Shown here: positions 8,253-17,845 of the stretch, piece by piece
How positions within the stretch are numbered: position 1 is the first letter of the stretch
Layout of the letters: each line of letters starts with the position of its first letter
Source: Gammaproteobacteria bacterium
Lineage (GTDB): Bacteria > Pseudomonadota > Gammaproteobacteria > SZUA-152
Direction: 5' to 3'
DNA length: 50,903 nt
NCBI GenBank assembly: GCA_021647705.1
Contig: JAKIUF010000032.1
Location: 1-50,903 of the forward strand
Position numbers and translations under genes: made by a program
Notes under the pieces: generated by a model
The model's database searches: none
The model's input: only the letters and a program-made list of their open reading frames with translations
What the model was told of the DNA's origin: nothing

Positions 8253-9432
8253 TAAATCCGACCTCGACTTACTGGGCGAGCTTGGCGTTAATATTGCGCC
8301 AGATAAAAAGGTGGCTCACTCACCACGGGAAGAGCGCATTATTGCCGGGTTTGAAGAGATTCAACGTTTTGTTGATCAGCATGGCCGCCCGCCTGTGCAT
8401 GGCGAAGAGAATGATATTTTTGAGCGGCTTTATGCAACGCGGCTGGATCAGATTCGCCAGCAGGCAAAATGCCGGGAACTACTTCGGGATTTAGACCATC
8501 AAGGATTGCTGGATGACTCTTATCAGGATGAGGCACCTACCCTTGATGAGCTGAATGATGATGAACTGCTGACACAATTAGGTGTGCCAGAATCAAGCGA
8601 AGGAGATGTAACGCATCTCAAGCATGTTAAGTCTCGTGCTGAAATAAGAGCCGCAGAGGAAATTGCAAGCCGCATGCCTTGCAAAGATTTTGATAAATTT
8701 AAACCCCTGTTTGAAACGGTGCAAACAGAGATTGAAAATGGCATAAGAGAGATAAAACCGTTCAGAGATTATGCAGAAATTCTGGAAGGTGATTTTTTTA
8801 TTCTCTCTGGCCAGAAAGCTTATGTTGCCGAAGTGGGTGAAGAATTTCTGGGTGAACATGGTCGGCCTGACGCACGCTTACGTCTGATTTATGATAATGG
8901 CACTGAAAGCGATTTGTTAATGCGTTCATTACAGAGAGCGCTTAATAAAGACCCCGCAGGTCGGCGCATTACTGACAACTCACCAGGGCCACTATTTTCT
9001 GGCGTGATGGATGGTGAAGAGTTGGCCAGTGGCATAATCTATGTGCTGCGCAGTCAATCTGACCATCCGGTTATCGAAAAAAGCCGTGATGTCATACATA
9101 AAATTGGCGTCACCAGTGGCAGTGTTGAGAAGCGTATCGCCAACGCCAAGCTTGATCCCACTTTTTTAATGGCCAAGGTTGACGTGGTGGCTGAATATAC
9201 GCTCTACAATATCAACCGATCAAAACTGGAAAAGCTTATTCATACGTTTTTTAATGGTGCGCGATTAGATATTGAAATTAATGATCGGTTCGGGCATCCG
9301 GTTGTTCCCAGGGAATGGTTCCTGGTGCCGTTGTTTGTGATTGATGATGTGGTTGAAAAAATTAAGGATGGAACGATTGGCAGGTATGTATACGACATGA
9401 AGTCCGCAGCTCTGGTCTCCGATGAAAGGTAA
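8245..9432 (+). CDS. GIY-YIG nuclease family protein (T5orf172 type)
   Basis: A 395-residue protein whose last 140 residues form a GIY-YIG/T5orf172 domain. It shows GIIYVLRS (263-270), HKIGVT (285-290), the catalytic-type Arg297 and Glu329. The N-terminal 250 residues (acidic, helical) are not recognised and may be a partner- or DNA-binding part. It starts with GTG at 8245, six bases after an AAAGGAGG ribosome site inside the helicase gene. It is the last gene of the five-gene run. Together with the DUF1016 protein the island carries two unrelated nuclease folds around one methyltransferase and one helicase. Confidence 0.9.
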   Translation: MIDKSDLDLLGELGVNIAPDKKVAHSPREERIIAGFEEIQRFVDQHGRPPVHGEENDIFERLYATRLDQIRQQAKCRELLRDLDHQGLLDDSYQDEAPTLDELNDDELLTQLGVPESSEGDVTHLKHVKSRAEIRAAEEIASRMPCKDFDKFKPLFETVQTEIENGIREIKPFRDYAEILEGDFFILSGQKAYVAEVGEEFLGEHGRPDARLRLIYDNGTESDLLMRSLQRALNKDPAGRRITDNSPGPLFSGVMDGEELASGIIYVLRSQSDHPVIEKSRDVIHKIGVTSGSVEKRIANAKLDPTFLMAKVDVVAEYTLYNINRSKLEKLIHTFFNGARLDIEINDRFGHPVVPREWFLVPLFVIDDVVEKIKDGTIGRYVYDMKSAALVSDER

Positions 9433-9489
9433 TGCGGGTTTGGTCGTTTTGTATTACAACAATTCACCAAACACTGTGACTGTCAATAG

Positions 9490-9561
9490 TTTTCACCGCA
9501 AAAGGAGCACGAAGACTGAAGGTTTATTTTTTCGCACCTCTTTGCATCCTTTGTGGTGAAA
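9490..9561. repeat. Imperfect inverted repeat, remnant of the dispersed family
   Basis: TTTCACCGCAAAAGGA (9491-9506) is inverted against TCCTTTGTGGTGAAA (9547-9561). The wording (GCAAAGG...CCTTTGC-like arms) resembles the core of the repeats at 24073 and 21508. A 17-bp stretch just after it (AAGTGATTTAGCCCTTA, about 9580-9596) also recurs inverted near 21360. Confidence 0.5.
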
Positions 9562-9695
9562 TGTGAATTAAGCACCAGCAAAGTGATTTAGCCCTTATGT
9601 TCATATTTAAAATGAAAATCATAATGGGGTAGAGAATATGTTGCCAGTCTATATTACTATCAGCAAACGATTATTGATCTTGTCAGGAGAGAGTC

Positions 9696-10412
9696 ATGCC
9701 TATATTGCGTCCACCCCATTTTTTGTTATTCCTATTTTTTATCATGGTCTCATTATTGTCAGCGGCAACGATGGCCAGCGAGGATAATGATACGCACTAT
9801 GATCGCATCAGCCTGCTGGCCACAGCTTCAGATGAAATCGAGAATGATATTCTTGAAACGACATTGTCTGTACAGCGTGAAGGTAATAATCCGTCGGAAT
9901 TATCGGAGGAAGTAAACACAACGATTCAGTGGGCTATTACTGAAGCTAAAAAAGTCAGTGGGGTCACGGTGCAGACCATGGGTTATCAGACCAATCCCGT
10001 TTATCAGCAACGGCGTTTGTCGGCTTGGCGGGTGCGACAAAGCCTGCGCCTGGAAAGCAAGGATATTGCCAAATTAAGCCAGCTAATTGGTAAGTTGCAA
10101 GAGCGTTTGACGGTGGACCGGGTCGGTTATCGTATTTCCGTCCAGCGCCGTAATACGGTGGAGGAAAACCTGATTACTGAGGCAATAGCACTTTTTCAGC
10201 AGCGTTCGAAGCTGGTTGCAAAACAGATGAACCGTGATCGTTATCGCGTGGTGAAAATGAATATTAATGCCGGAGGTGCGCCAATGCGGCCAATGATGAT
10301 GCGAGCAGAAATGTCGGCGATGGCTGATACACGTATCGCTCCCAGTTTTGAAGCAGGTGTACAAACGGTTACGGTTTCAGTGAATGGCACCATCGAGTTG
10401 CAGTTGGATTGA
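9696..10412 (+). CDS. SIMPL domain (DUF541) periplasmic protein
   Basis: A 238-residue protein with a signal peptide (hydrophobic core about 8-26, cleavage near ATMA-SE). A SIMPL/DUF541 domain follows, recognised by the long alternating beta/alpha repeats, the SAWRVRQSLRLES segment and the C-terminal VTVSVNGTIEL strand. Family members are periplasmic or outer-membrane-linked proteins (for example E. coli YggE) with poorly defined roles in stress tolerance. A clear AGGAGAG precedes the ATG. It is monocistronic and converges with the next gene. Confidence 0.88.
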   Translation: MPILRPPHFLLFLFFIMVSLLSAATMASEDNDTHYDRISLLATASDEIENDILETTLSVQREGNNPSELSEEVNTTIQWAITEAKKVSGVTVQTMGYQTNPVYQQRRLSAWRVRQSLRLESKDIAKLSQLIGKLQERLTVDRVGYRISVQRRNTVEENLITEAIALFQQRSKLVAKQMNRDRYRVVKMNINAGGAPMRPMMMRAEMSAMADTRIAPSFEAGVQTVTVSVNGTIELQLD

Positions 10413-10586
10413 GCCCAAAGTTACAAACACATTGTCTGGAATGATTTTTGGTGTGCGATGAGAGCTGGCGACCGTATATCAAAAAACGTGGAACAAAATG
10501 TGTCTTGAGGTATCTTTACGATGATAGTCATTAATGATATTGCTGATCCGGAATGCTCTTTGATTTGCTGGTAAGTATTTAGAAAA

Positions 10587-10609
10587 CCCCAAGGATAATA
10601 TCCTTGGGG
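10587..10609 (-). terminator. Rho-independent terminator of the glycoside-hydrolase gene
   Basis: A perfect 11-bp stem (CCCCAAGGATA / TATCCTTGGGG) with one central base. On the minus strand it is followed by TTTTCT. It lies 18 bp beyond the stop of the minus-strand gene that ends at 10627. Confidence 0.8.
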
Positions 10610-10626
10610 GGACGATGTGCAGCTAA

Positions 10627-12168
10627 TTACGGACTGATTTCAAAGCTTGAGTTGGTGATATTAGGGCGAGGAAGAGTGCTGATGACTGGGTTTTTAAGTA
10701 AAATGATACCTTCGCTTTCACCTAGAGTGACGCTGGAAACCGCTGTTCCGGTGGTGTTATCCACGAGTAGAGGGTAATAATTGCCACCTAATTGATAAGT
10801 GACTGGATTGTTACCTATATTGGCAAGCCCACCTTGACCAAATTTTGCCAGCACCAGCGCATTTGAATACTCACGGGCTAGCACACTACTACCACTGTCA
10901 GATGCAAGTTCATAGAAGCGGTCCGTGTTTGCTGCATTCCAAGAGTCAGTGCCTGTTCGCGTAACGGGCACTCCGATATTCACTTCCATATTCCGGTGCC
11001 AGTGACTGGTTCGAAAATTGCCATAGGGTGTGCCTCCATAGTTGGCTGCACTCCCCTCGTGATACATAAAGTAGGCATTTTCATGATTAATCAGATAATG
11101 AGTCGCCAGGATAAAGCGGGTAAAAGCATAGGGAATATCCTGCATGGTTGAGGTGACATTGGTTTGACTGCGGATTAACATTTTACGGCCATTTTCTAGG
11201 TCGTCATAAACATCCCTAAGGCGGGGAATGCGAGATCGTCCGCTGGTACTTGTCACCATATATTCGATAGTGAGGTGCATCGTTTTGTCACGCTGGTCTA
11301 CATAAAGATCGGGAAACCATTGATACACAATATCGGCATCGGCAGCATTGGCGTTGACCACAAATGAATTATTATCGGTCTGTTGTTTGAGATATGCTTC
11401 CAGCTCTATTTTTGCATCTAAAAGATCTTGTTGTATCTGATTGTAGACCTCTTCAATACTCCGGCTGCCATCGGGGTTCAGCTCAATCGTATTTTGTAAG
11501 TTACTTGTCCATGGTCCGCTATTTTGTATGCCGTCGAAAGTATCTAGGAATACACCGTCCAAAAAGGTGTTGGAAACCCCTGCAACGCTGATTTCATACA
11601 ATGCATATGCTTCAAAGGCGCGTCGAAAAGTTATTGAAGTTGGGTTAATGCCTACCCATCCTCCATTCCAGCGAACGCGTGCGCGTGCCTCTGCCAGCGT
11701 AGTGGCGCTGCCGTTAGGACCAAAACCCGGTACAGTTATACTGCCGCCGAGTATTCTCACTTCAGAGTCCGAGTGATAGTGATAGTAAATATTTTCCGGA
11801 TCGTGGCCATTATTGCTTGCCCAGTTTTCCATCCACGTCATAGCATCTGGGGCGAGGCTATGGTAGGCCAAATAACGCATGAGCCTGGTGTCAGGGTTTG
11901 CCTCTTTAATCGTAGTGTAGAGCTGTATATCCCAGTTGTTGCCCCCTCCTATAATCCAGTCATGATGCTGTGCTAGCCATGTGGCCTCAGCTAAGCGGTT
12001 ATTTAGAGGAGCATAATCAAAACCAAATGTTTTTATATGTGGGAAGTTCTGTGCAGTTGCTGTGCTAGCCAGCAGCGTTAATGAGACTATGATTGTGCCC
12101 AGCAAGGAGAGCTTTTTACGTTGGCGTTGAAAAAAGCTGTTTAACCGTGGTTTTTCAGAAGAGCTCAT
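10627..12168 (-). CDS. Secreted putative glycoside hydrolase (GHL15-like)
   Basis: A 513-residue protein with a basic N-terminus (RQRKKL), a hydrophobic segment about 21-39 and a likely cleavage site at TATA-QN. The body resembles the putative glycosyl-hydrolase-like GHL15/DUF4015 group: FGFDYAP near the start, GNNWDIQLYTTIKEANPDTRLMRYL-type barrel strands, and GVFLDTFDGIQ (about 206-216) with two Asp residues where barrel hydrolases hold their acids. The C-terminal 110 residues look like a beta-sandwich. It is probably exported to act on an extracellular or envelope polysaccharide; the substrate is unknown. The gene stands alone with its own terminator. Confidence 0.75.
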   Translation of the reverse strand: MSSSEKPRLNSFFQRQRKKLSLLGTIIVSLTLLASTATAQNFPHIKTFGFDYAPLNNRLAEATWLAQHHDWIIGGGNNWDIQLYTTIKEANPDTRLMRYLAYHSLAPDAMTWMENWASNNGHDPENIYYHYHSDSEVRILGGSITVPGFGPNGSATTLAEARARVRWNGGWVGINPTSITFRRAFEAYALYEISVAGVSNTFLDGVFLDTFDGIQNSGPWTSNLQNTIELNPDGSRSIEEVYNQIQQDLLDAKIELEAYLKQQTDNNSFVVNANAADADIVYQWFPDLYVDQRDKTMHLTIEYMVTSTSGRSRIPRLRDVYDDLENGRKMLIRSQTNVTSTMQDIPYAFTRFILATHYLINHENAYFMYHEGSAANYGGTPYGNFRTSHWHRNMEVNIGVPVTRTGTDSWNAANTDRFYELASDSGSSVLAREYSNALVLAKFGQGGLANIGNNPVTYQLGGNYYPLLVDNTTGTAVSSVTLGESEGIILLKNPVISTLPRPNITNSSFEISP

Positions 12169-12843
12169 TGTTCTTTAACCTCATGAATCAAATTTATGGG
12201 CGGATGTCGATAATCTGTTCCGCGCTGAGTGCGGAGCCAAGTGACGTGGTTAATTTTTTTGTGGTACCTCAGTTAAGTCGATTTTTTTCATTTCCAATCA
12301 TTTCCAATCATTGCTGCTCATTGCTGCAGGGGGCTTATGTCATCCAAACAGGAGTGGAGTCTGTCGTTGGCGCATAAAACGGGTATAGCAATATACCTAG
12401 GCTTATCCTGATCAAAAGCTGCTTACGCATACACTGGAAATAGTCTCCCAGTTTTTTCAGAAACTGATACATTCGGTTAAAAACAGACAGTTTATTCAGG
12501 CTGTGTTGTACCACCTTTGCGAGAAAGGCTCCCATTTTTTAGCGCGATTAAGGGCCGCAGGCTCAAGCCTGCGTCATTTGGGGGCCATTTTTAGGGTGTG
12601 TTGTTGCATTTTAGATGTTACTTAAAGGTGCGGCTGTAATGCAAAATGCCTGTTTTTTTGTTAGCACTACCCTTCAGTCTTTCTCTGCGTTGATTTTGGG
12701 CATTTTGCCAGTGTGCCGCAGGGTAATGGGTGTGGTATGCTCTCGCGACTGAAAAGAGCGCTCAAGCGCTGCTCATTCCCTGAAAACCGGGGCTTTGAAA
12801 CCAGAGCCGAGACCATTTATTGAAGAGGTAGTGGCATACACCT
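12169..12843. other. Intergenic region upstream of gyrA
   Basis: A 675-bp stretch with no supported gene. It holds a short tandem duplication (CATTTCCAAT twice, then CATTGCTG twice, about 12290-12327) and a hairpin CGCAGGCT-CA-AGCCTGCG at 12557-12574. An AGCGCT-CA-AGCGCT palindrome lies near 12758-12771. A possible extended -10 (TGGTATGCT, 12733-12741) could serve gyrA, but its -35 is poor. Confidence 0.5.
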
Positions 12844-15420
12844 ATGACAGACAGCATCGAGTTCGCCAAAGAAACCATCCCTGTCAATATTGAAGAGGAG
12901 ATGAAGCAGTCTTATCTTGATTACGCCATGAGCGTCATTGTTGGCCGTGCCTTGCCAGACGTGCGTGACGGCCTCAAGCCCGTGCATCGCCGTGTGCTTT
13001 ACGCCATGAGCGTGCTGGGTAACGACTGGAATAAACCCTACAAAAAGTCCGCCCGTGTGGTAGGTGATGTTATTGGTAAATACCATCCGCATGGCGATAC
13101 TGCGGTGTATGACACCATCGTACGTATGGCTCAGCCGTTTTCGCTGCGCTATATGCTGATAGACGGACAGGGCAATTTCGGTTCGGTGGATGGTGATTCC
13201 GCTGCTGCCATGCGTTACACCGAAGTGCGTATGTCCAAAATTGCGCATGAACTGTTAGCTGATTTGGATAAAGAGACAGTTGATTTTACCCCCAACTACG
13301 ATGAATCCGAACACGAACCTGCCGTATTTCCGTCGCGCCTGCCTAACCTGCTGATCAACGGCAGCTCTGGCATTGCTGTGGGTATGGCCACCAATATCCC
13401 GCCGCACAATCTTGGCGAGGTGGTGGATGCGGTGCTGGCGCTGATTGATGATCCTTCGCTGGACATTAATGCGCTGATCGATATTGTACCCGGCCCGGAT
13501 TTCCCTACTGAAGGCATTATTAACGGTGTGCGCGGTATTCGCGAGGCCTATCGCACCGGTCGTGGTCGCGTGCTGGTGCGTGCCCGCACTGAGATCGAAG
13601 AACACGGCAATGGTCGTCAACGCGTTGTGGTTACCGAGTTGCCGTATCAGGTGAACAAGGCGCGCCTCATTGAAAAAATTGCGCATTTGGTGCGTGACAA
13701 AAAAATTGAGGGTATCAGTGAGTTGCGTGATGAGTCTGACAAAGACGGCATGCGCATGGTCATTGAACTCAAGCGCGGCGAAGTGCCGGAGGTGTTGATC
13801 AACAACCTCTATTCGCAGACACAAATGCAGAATACCTTCGGCATCAACATGGTGGCACTGGTAGACGGCCAGCCACGGTTGCTGAATCTCAAACAGATAT
13901 TACAGGCTTTTATTGATCATCGTCGTGTGGTGGTGACCCGTCGCACGATTTTTGATTTACGCAAGGCGCGTGAAAAGGCGCACATCCGTGAAGGTCTGGC
14001 GGTTGCGTTGACCAATATTGATCCGATTATTGCGCTGATCAAATCGGCTCCCAATCCCGCACAAGCCAAAATCAAATTGATGGATGCTGGCTGGGAGCCA
14101 GGTGTGGTATTGAAGATGTTGGAGCGTTCCGGTGCTGAGTCTTCGCGTCCCGACAGTCTGGGCAAAGAATTTGGTCTGGTGGATGGCAAGTATCATCTGT
14201 CTGAAGTACAGGCCCAGGCCATTCTGGAAATGCGCCTGCATCGTTTGACCGGCCTCGAACAGGATAAAATTCTTAACGAATATGAAGAATTGCTCATTGT
14301 TATTGCCGATTTATTGGATATCCTCGGCAGCATTGAACGCCTGATGCAGGTGATTCGCGAAGAATTGCGGGAAATCAAAGAGCAGTACAATGACGAGCGA
14401 CGTACTGAAATTCGTGAATCAGAAGCAGATATTAATCTCGAAGACCTGATCACCGAAGAAGATGTGGTGGTAACGCTGTCGCATGAGGGTTATGCCAAGT
14501 GTCAGCCGCTGACGGATTATCGTGCTCAGCGTCGTGGGGGTCGCGGTAAGTCTGCCACCAATATGAAAGATGAGGATTTTGTCGATAAGCTGTTTGTCGC
14601 CAGCACCCACGATACGATTCTGTGCTTCTCCAGTCAGGGCAAGATGTACTGGAAAAAAGTCTACGAACTGCCACAGGCGGGACGCGCTGCGCGTGGTAAA
14701 CCCATTGTCAACCTGTTGCCGCTGGAAGAAGGTGAGCGTATTAACGCCATCCTGCCCATTCGTGAATACGAAGAGGGCAAGTTTATTTTCTTCGCCACGG
14801 CGAATGGCACGGTGAAAAAAACACCGCTGGTGGATTATTCGCGACCGCGAACCAATGGTATTCGTGCCATTGATTTGCGTGATGGTGATCAATTGGTGGG
14901 TGTGGATATCACTGATGGTGATCGTGATGTGATGCTGTTCACCAGTGCGGGAAAAACCATTCGTTTCAGTGAATCCAATGTACGCGCCATGGGCCGTACT
15001 GCCGGTGGTGTTCGTGGAGTGCGACTGGCAGGTGATGCCAAGGTGATTTCGCTGATTATTGCCGATGAGGGCTGTGTACTCACTGCAACAGAAAATGGAT
15101 ATGGTAAACGCACTGCCGTGGACCAATATCCCAGCCATGGTCGCGGTGGGCAAGGCGTTATCTCCATTCAGGGCGGTGAGCGTAATGGTGCTGTGGTGGG
15201 TGCGGTGCTGGTGTCTGAAGATGACCAGATTATGCTGATTTCCGATGGTGGCACTTTGGTGCGTACCCGTGTGACGGAAATTTCAGTGCTGGGACGTAAT
15301 ACCCAGGGTGTGCGACTGATCAAATTGTCCAACGGTGAAAAGCTGGTGGGTATTGAGCGTGTTGCGGAAGCTGAAGAAGATGACAGCGATGGCGACGATG
15401 AGGTTTCGTCAGAAGATTAG
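12844..15420 (+). CDS. gyrA: DNA gyrase subunit A
   Basis: An 858-residue GyrA, the breakage-reunion subunit that introduces negative supercoils with GyrB. The catalytic Tyr is Y125 ([10 protein letters not shown]). The quinolone-resistance region reads [10 protein letters not shown] at 81-90, with T86 and D90 at the positions of E. coli S83 and D87. This is a natural Thr variant also seen in Pseudomonas, not evidence of resistance. The GyrA-box QRRGGRGK in the C-terminal domain and the six-bladed wrap are intact, and the tail is very acidic ([15 protein letters not shown]). It stands at the head of the serC-aroA block, as in many gammaproteobacteria. Confidence 0.98.
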   Translation: MTDSIEFAKETIPVNIEEEMKQSYLDYAMSVIVGRALPDVRDGLKPVHRRVLYAMSVLGNDWNKPYKKSARVVGDVIGKYHPHGDTAVYDTIVRMAQPFSLRYMLIDGQGNFGSVDGDSAAAMRYTEVRMSKIAHELLADLDKETVDFTPNYDESEHEPAVFPSRLPNLLINGSSGIAVGMATNIPPHNLGEVVDAVLALIDDPSLDINALIDIVPGPDFPTEGIINGVRGIREAYRTGRGRVLVRARTEIEEHGNGRQRVVVTELPYQVNKARLIEKIAHLVRDKKIEGISELRDESDKDGMRMVIELKRGEVPEVLINNLYSQTQMQNTFGINMVALVDGQPRLLNLKQILQAFIDHRRVVVTRRTIFDLRKAREKAHIREGLAVALTNIDPIIALIKSAPNPAQAKIKLMDAGWEPGVVLKMLERSGAESSRPDSLGKEFGLVDGKYHLSEVQAQAILEMRLHRLTGLEQDKILNEYEELLIVIADLLDILGSIERLMQVIREELREIKEQYNDERRTEIRESEADINLEDLITEEDVVVTLSHEGYAKCQPLTDYRAQRRGGRGKSATNMKDEDFVDKLFVASTHDTILCFSSQGKMYWKKVYELPQAGRAARGKPIVNLLPLEEGERINAILPIREYEEGKFIFFATANGTVKKTPLVDYSRPRTNGIRAIDLRDGDQLVGVDITDGDRDVMLFTSAGKTIRFSESNVRAMGRTAGGVRGVRLAGDAKVISLIIADEGCVLTATENGYGKRTAVDQYPSHGRGGQGVISIQGGERNGAVVGAVLVSEDDQIMLISDGGTLVRTRVTEISVLGRNTQGVRLIKLSNGEKLVGIERVAEAEEDDSDGDDEVSSED

Positions 15421-15615
15421 TTGGAGTGGAAATTGTGTCATCAGCTCGCCAGAAATAATTGTGCCCACATGATTGCGAATATACTTATTGACGATAAAAA
15501 CGGTAGGTCTTCGCTTATGCTCATGCCGGGCATTATGGTATTGCTGGTTGTATTCGGGTGTTGGTCTTTGGACGCCGGATCAGGTTCTTAAGTTTGTTTA
15601 GGAACTGGTAGAGAT

Positions 15616-16569
15616 ATGAATATATATTATCACCCGCAGTATAATATTAACCTTGGTTTGTTAAGTTATCTGCACCCCTTTGATGGGCGAAAGTTTTCCA
15701 AGGTTTTTAAGGCCATTAAGTCACTGGATGGTATTGATATAAAGCAGCCTGGCGGCCCGGTTCCGCAAGTCGCTATTGATAATTTTGTGGGTGGAATACA
15801 GCAAAAATTATTACATGAAAAGCGTTATATCTTGCGGGCATTGGAGATACCTTATATTCCTCTGCTGCCGTTTTCTATCATTGATAAACGTATTTTGTTA
15901 CCCATGCGCTGGGGGATAGAAGGAACCATTGAAGCGAGTAAAGATGCGTTAAAGGGAAACGTGGCGTGGAATTTATCAGGTGGATACCACCACGCAACCC
16001 CCAGGAATTCCGAGGGGTTTTGTATCTATAACGACATTGGTATTGCGGTACAGGAGATGTTGGCTACCAACCTGATCAGTGAGACGGATAAAATATTGAT
16101 TGTCGATATCGATGCGCATCATGGTAATGGCAATGCCTATACTTTTATGGATAATAAGAATGTGACCATTCTGGATATCTATAATAACGATGTTTATCCG
16201 CAAAATAATTATACTAAAAACCGGGTGAATATTGATGTTCCTATGGCCGCAGGAACAGAGGGCACTCAGTATAATGAAGCATTAAAAAATGCACTGGATA
16301 AATTAGACGGTGATTATTGTATTGCCTATGTTGTAGCAGGCACTGATGTTTTGGCATCTGATCCGCTAGGCCGACTAGGGTTATCAATTTCTGAATGTGT
16401 TGAGAGAGATAAGTTGGTCTATGAGAAACTGCAATCGCTTTCCATTCCTGCTGTTTTTGTCGGCGGTGGTGGTTATTCAAGTGAAAGTGCCCAGGCCATT
16501 ACTGAGAGTATAAAATGTTTACATCGCCTTGATGAATCTGAATCGGTCAGAATGGACAGCATGCGTTAA
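15616..16569 (+). CDS. Histone deacetylase family protein (arginase/deacetylase fold)
   Basis: A 317-residue zinc-dependent deacetylase-fold protein. The pair H125-H126 (SGGYHHA), the Zn ligands D166 and H168 (DIDAHHGNG) and D244 (AGTDVLASDPLGRLGLS) are all present, as is the GGGGYS loop at 283-288. It should therefore be catalytically competent. Bacterial relatives deacetylate acetyl-lysine proteins, acetylpolyamines or small acetylated amines; the true substrate is unknown. It is cytoplasmic. The coding DNA is more AT-rich than gyrA and serC on either side, suggesting insertion into an older gyrA-serC arrangement. Confidence 0.93.
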   Translation: MNIYYHPQYNINLGLLSYLHPFDGRKFSKVFKAIKSLDGIDIKQPGGPVPQVAIDNFVGGIQQKLLHEKRYILRALEIPYIPLLPFSIIDKRILLPMRWGIEGTIEASKDALKGNVAWNLSGGYHHATPRNSEGFCIYNDIGIAVQEMLATNLISETDKILIVDIDAHHGNGNAYTFMDNKNVTILDIYNNDVYPQNNYTKNRVNIDVPMAAGTEGTQYNEALKNALDKLDGDYCIAYVVAGTDVLASDPLGRLGLSISECVERDKLVYEKLQSLSIPAVFVGGGGYSSESAQAITESIKCLHRLDESESVRMDSMR

Positions 16570-16670
16570 TTTTCTGAATTTCAGTCTGTACTTGAATGAT
16601 GAAAGAGGTGCCCAGGGAGATTGCGGCAATAATGCTGCGAGTATATAAATAGAGATGAACGGGAGTTTTA

Positions 16671-17756
16671 ATGAGACGCGTATTTAATTTTAGTGCGGGC
16701 CCTGCGGCATTGCCACAGGAAGTATTGGAAAAAGCCCAGGCTGAAATTCTGGACTGGCATGATGCCGGTATGTCGGTGATGGAAATGAGCCATCGTGGCA
16801 AGGAATTCATGTCTATCGCAGCACAGGCCGAGGCCGATTTGCGTGAAGTGATGGCCATTCCAGATAATTACAAAGTGTTATTTTTGCAAGGTGGCGCATC
16901 CAGCCAGTTTGCTATGGTGCCGTTGAACCTGCTGCGCGGCAAAACATCGGCGGATTATTATCGTACGGGCTCCTGGTCGAAAAAGGCCATTGCCGAGGCC
17001 AAGCGTTATTGCGATGTCAACATCGTTGCTGATACTGAAACCGGCGGAAAATTTACCACGGTGCCGGAAGAAGGCAGTGTGACATTTAATCCTGATGCCG
17101 CTTATGTGCATTACACGCCGAATGAAACTATTGAAGGCGTGGAATTTCCTTACGTGCCAGACACAGGGGATGTGCCTCTGGTTGCTGACATGTCGTCAAC
17201 GATCTTGTCACGGCAAATTGATGTTTCCAGGTTTGCAATTATCTACGCGGGCGCGCAAAAAAATATCGGCCCTGCCGGGCTTACCATTGTTATTGTGCGC
17301 GATGACCTGATTGGTGATGTGAAAGAAGGCACACCAGCCATGTTTGATTATGCTGTGCATGCCAAAAATGATTCCATGTACAACACGCCACCGACCTATG
17401 GTTGGTATCTGGCTGGGTTGGTGTTTACCTGGCTCAAGGAAAAAGGCGGTTTGGTAACAATGGGCGAAATTAATCAACGCAAGGCAGAAAAATTATATGC
17501 GGCGATTGATACGTCGAATTTTTATGCAAACCCTGTTGCCATTCATTGTCGTTCCTGGATGAATGTGCCGTTCACACTGGCCAATGCTGATCTGGATGCT
17601 GCGTTTCTTTCCGAAGCCAAGAAGGCCGATTTGGTGACGTTGAAAGGGCATCGTTCGGTGGGTGGTATGCGTGCAAGTATTTATAACGCTATGTCTGAAG
17701 AGGGTGTGGATGCACTGATCACTTTCATGGCCGATTTTGAAAAACGTAACGGCTAA
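16671..17756 (+). CDS. serC: Phosphoserine aminotransferase
   Basis: A 361-residue class V aminotransferase that converts 3-phosphohydroxypyruvate and glutamate to phosphoserine. It also serves the matching step of pyridoxal phosphate synthesis. It starts with the family signature FNFSAGPAALP. The PLP lysine is K197 (YAGAQKNIGPAG), and HRSVGGMRASIYNA near the end is typical. GGGAG precedes the ATG. It works directly after SerA, which is encoded just downstream. Confidence 0.98.
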   Translation: MRRVFNFSAGPAALPQEVLEKAQAEILDWHDAGMSVMEMSHRGKEFMSIAAQAEADLREVMAIPDNYKVLFLQGGASSQFAMVPLNLLRGKTSADYYRTGSWSKKAIAEAKRYCDVNIVADTETGGKFTTVPEEGSVTFNPDAAYVHYTPNETIEGVEFPYVPDTGDVPLVADMSSTILSRQIDVSRFAIIYAGAQKNIGPAGLTIVIVRDDLIGDVKEGTPAMFDYAVHAKNDSMYNTPPTYGWYLAGLVFTWLKEKGGLVTMGEINQRKAEKLYAAIDTSNFYANPVAIHCRSWMNVPFTLANADLDAAFLSEAKKADLVTLKGHRSVGGMRASIYNAMSEEGVDALITFMADFEKRNG

Positions 17757-17765
17757 TAAAAATCC

Positions 17766-17801
17766 AACGCAAAGACGCAGAGGAGCAAAGGCCGCAAAGA
17801 A
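17766..17801 (+). repeat. Remnant of the dispersed repeat between serC and serA
   Basis: An AACGCAAAGACGCAGAGG...GCAAAGG..GCAAAGA string matches one arm of the palindromic core at 24073-24163. No tail is present. Confidence 0.5.
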
Positions 17802-17845
17802 TTAATCATTTTTTGGATTTCTTTCTGGCCTTTTCATTGAAATAA

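Noticed and set aside
12335-12535. A 66-residue minus-strand ORF upstream of gyrA
   Set aside because: No ribosome site, no recognised family and no supporting neighbour; probably chance.
13255-15167. Several 70-244-residue antisense ORFs within gyrA
   Set aside because: They mirror the strongly biased codon use of gyrA and have no domains of their own.
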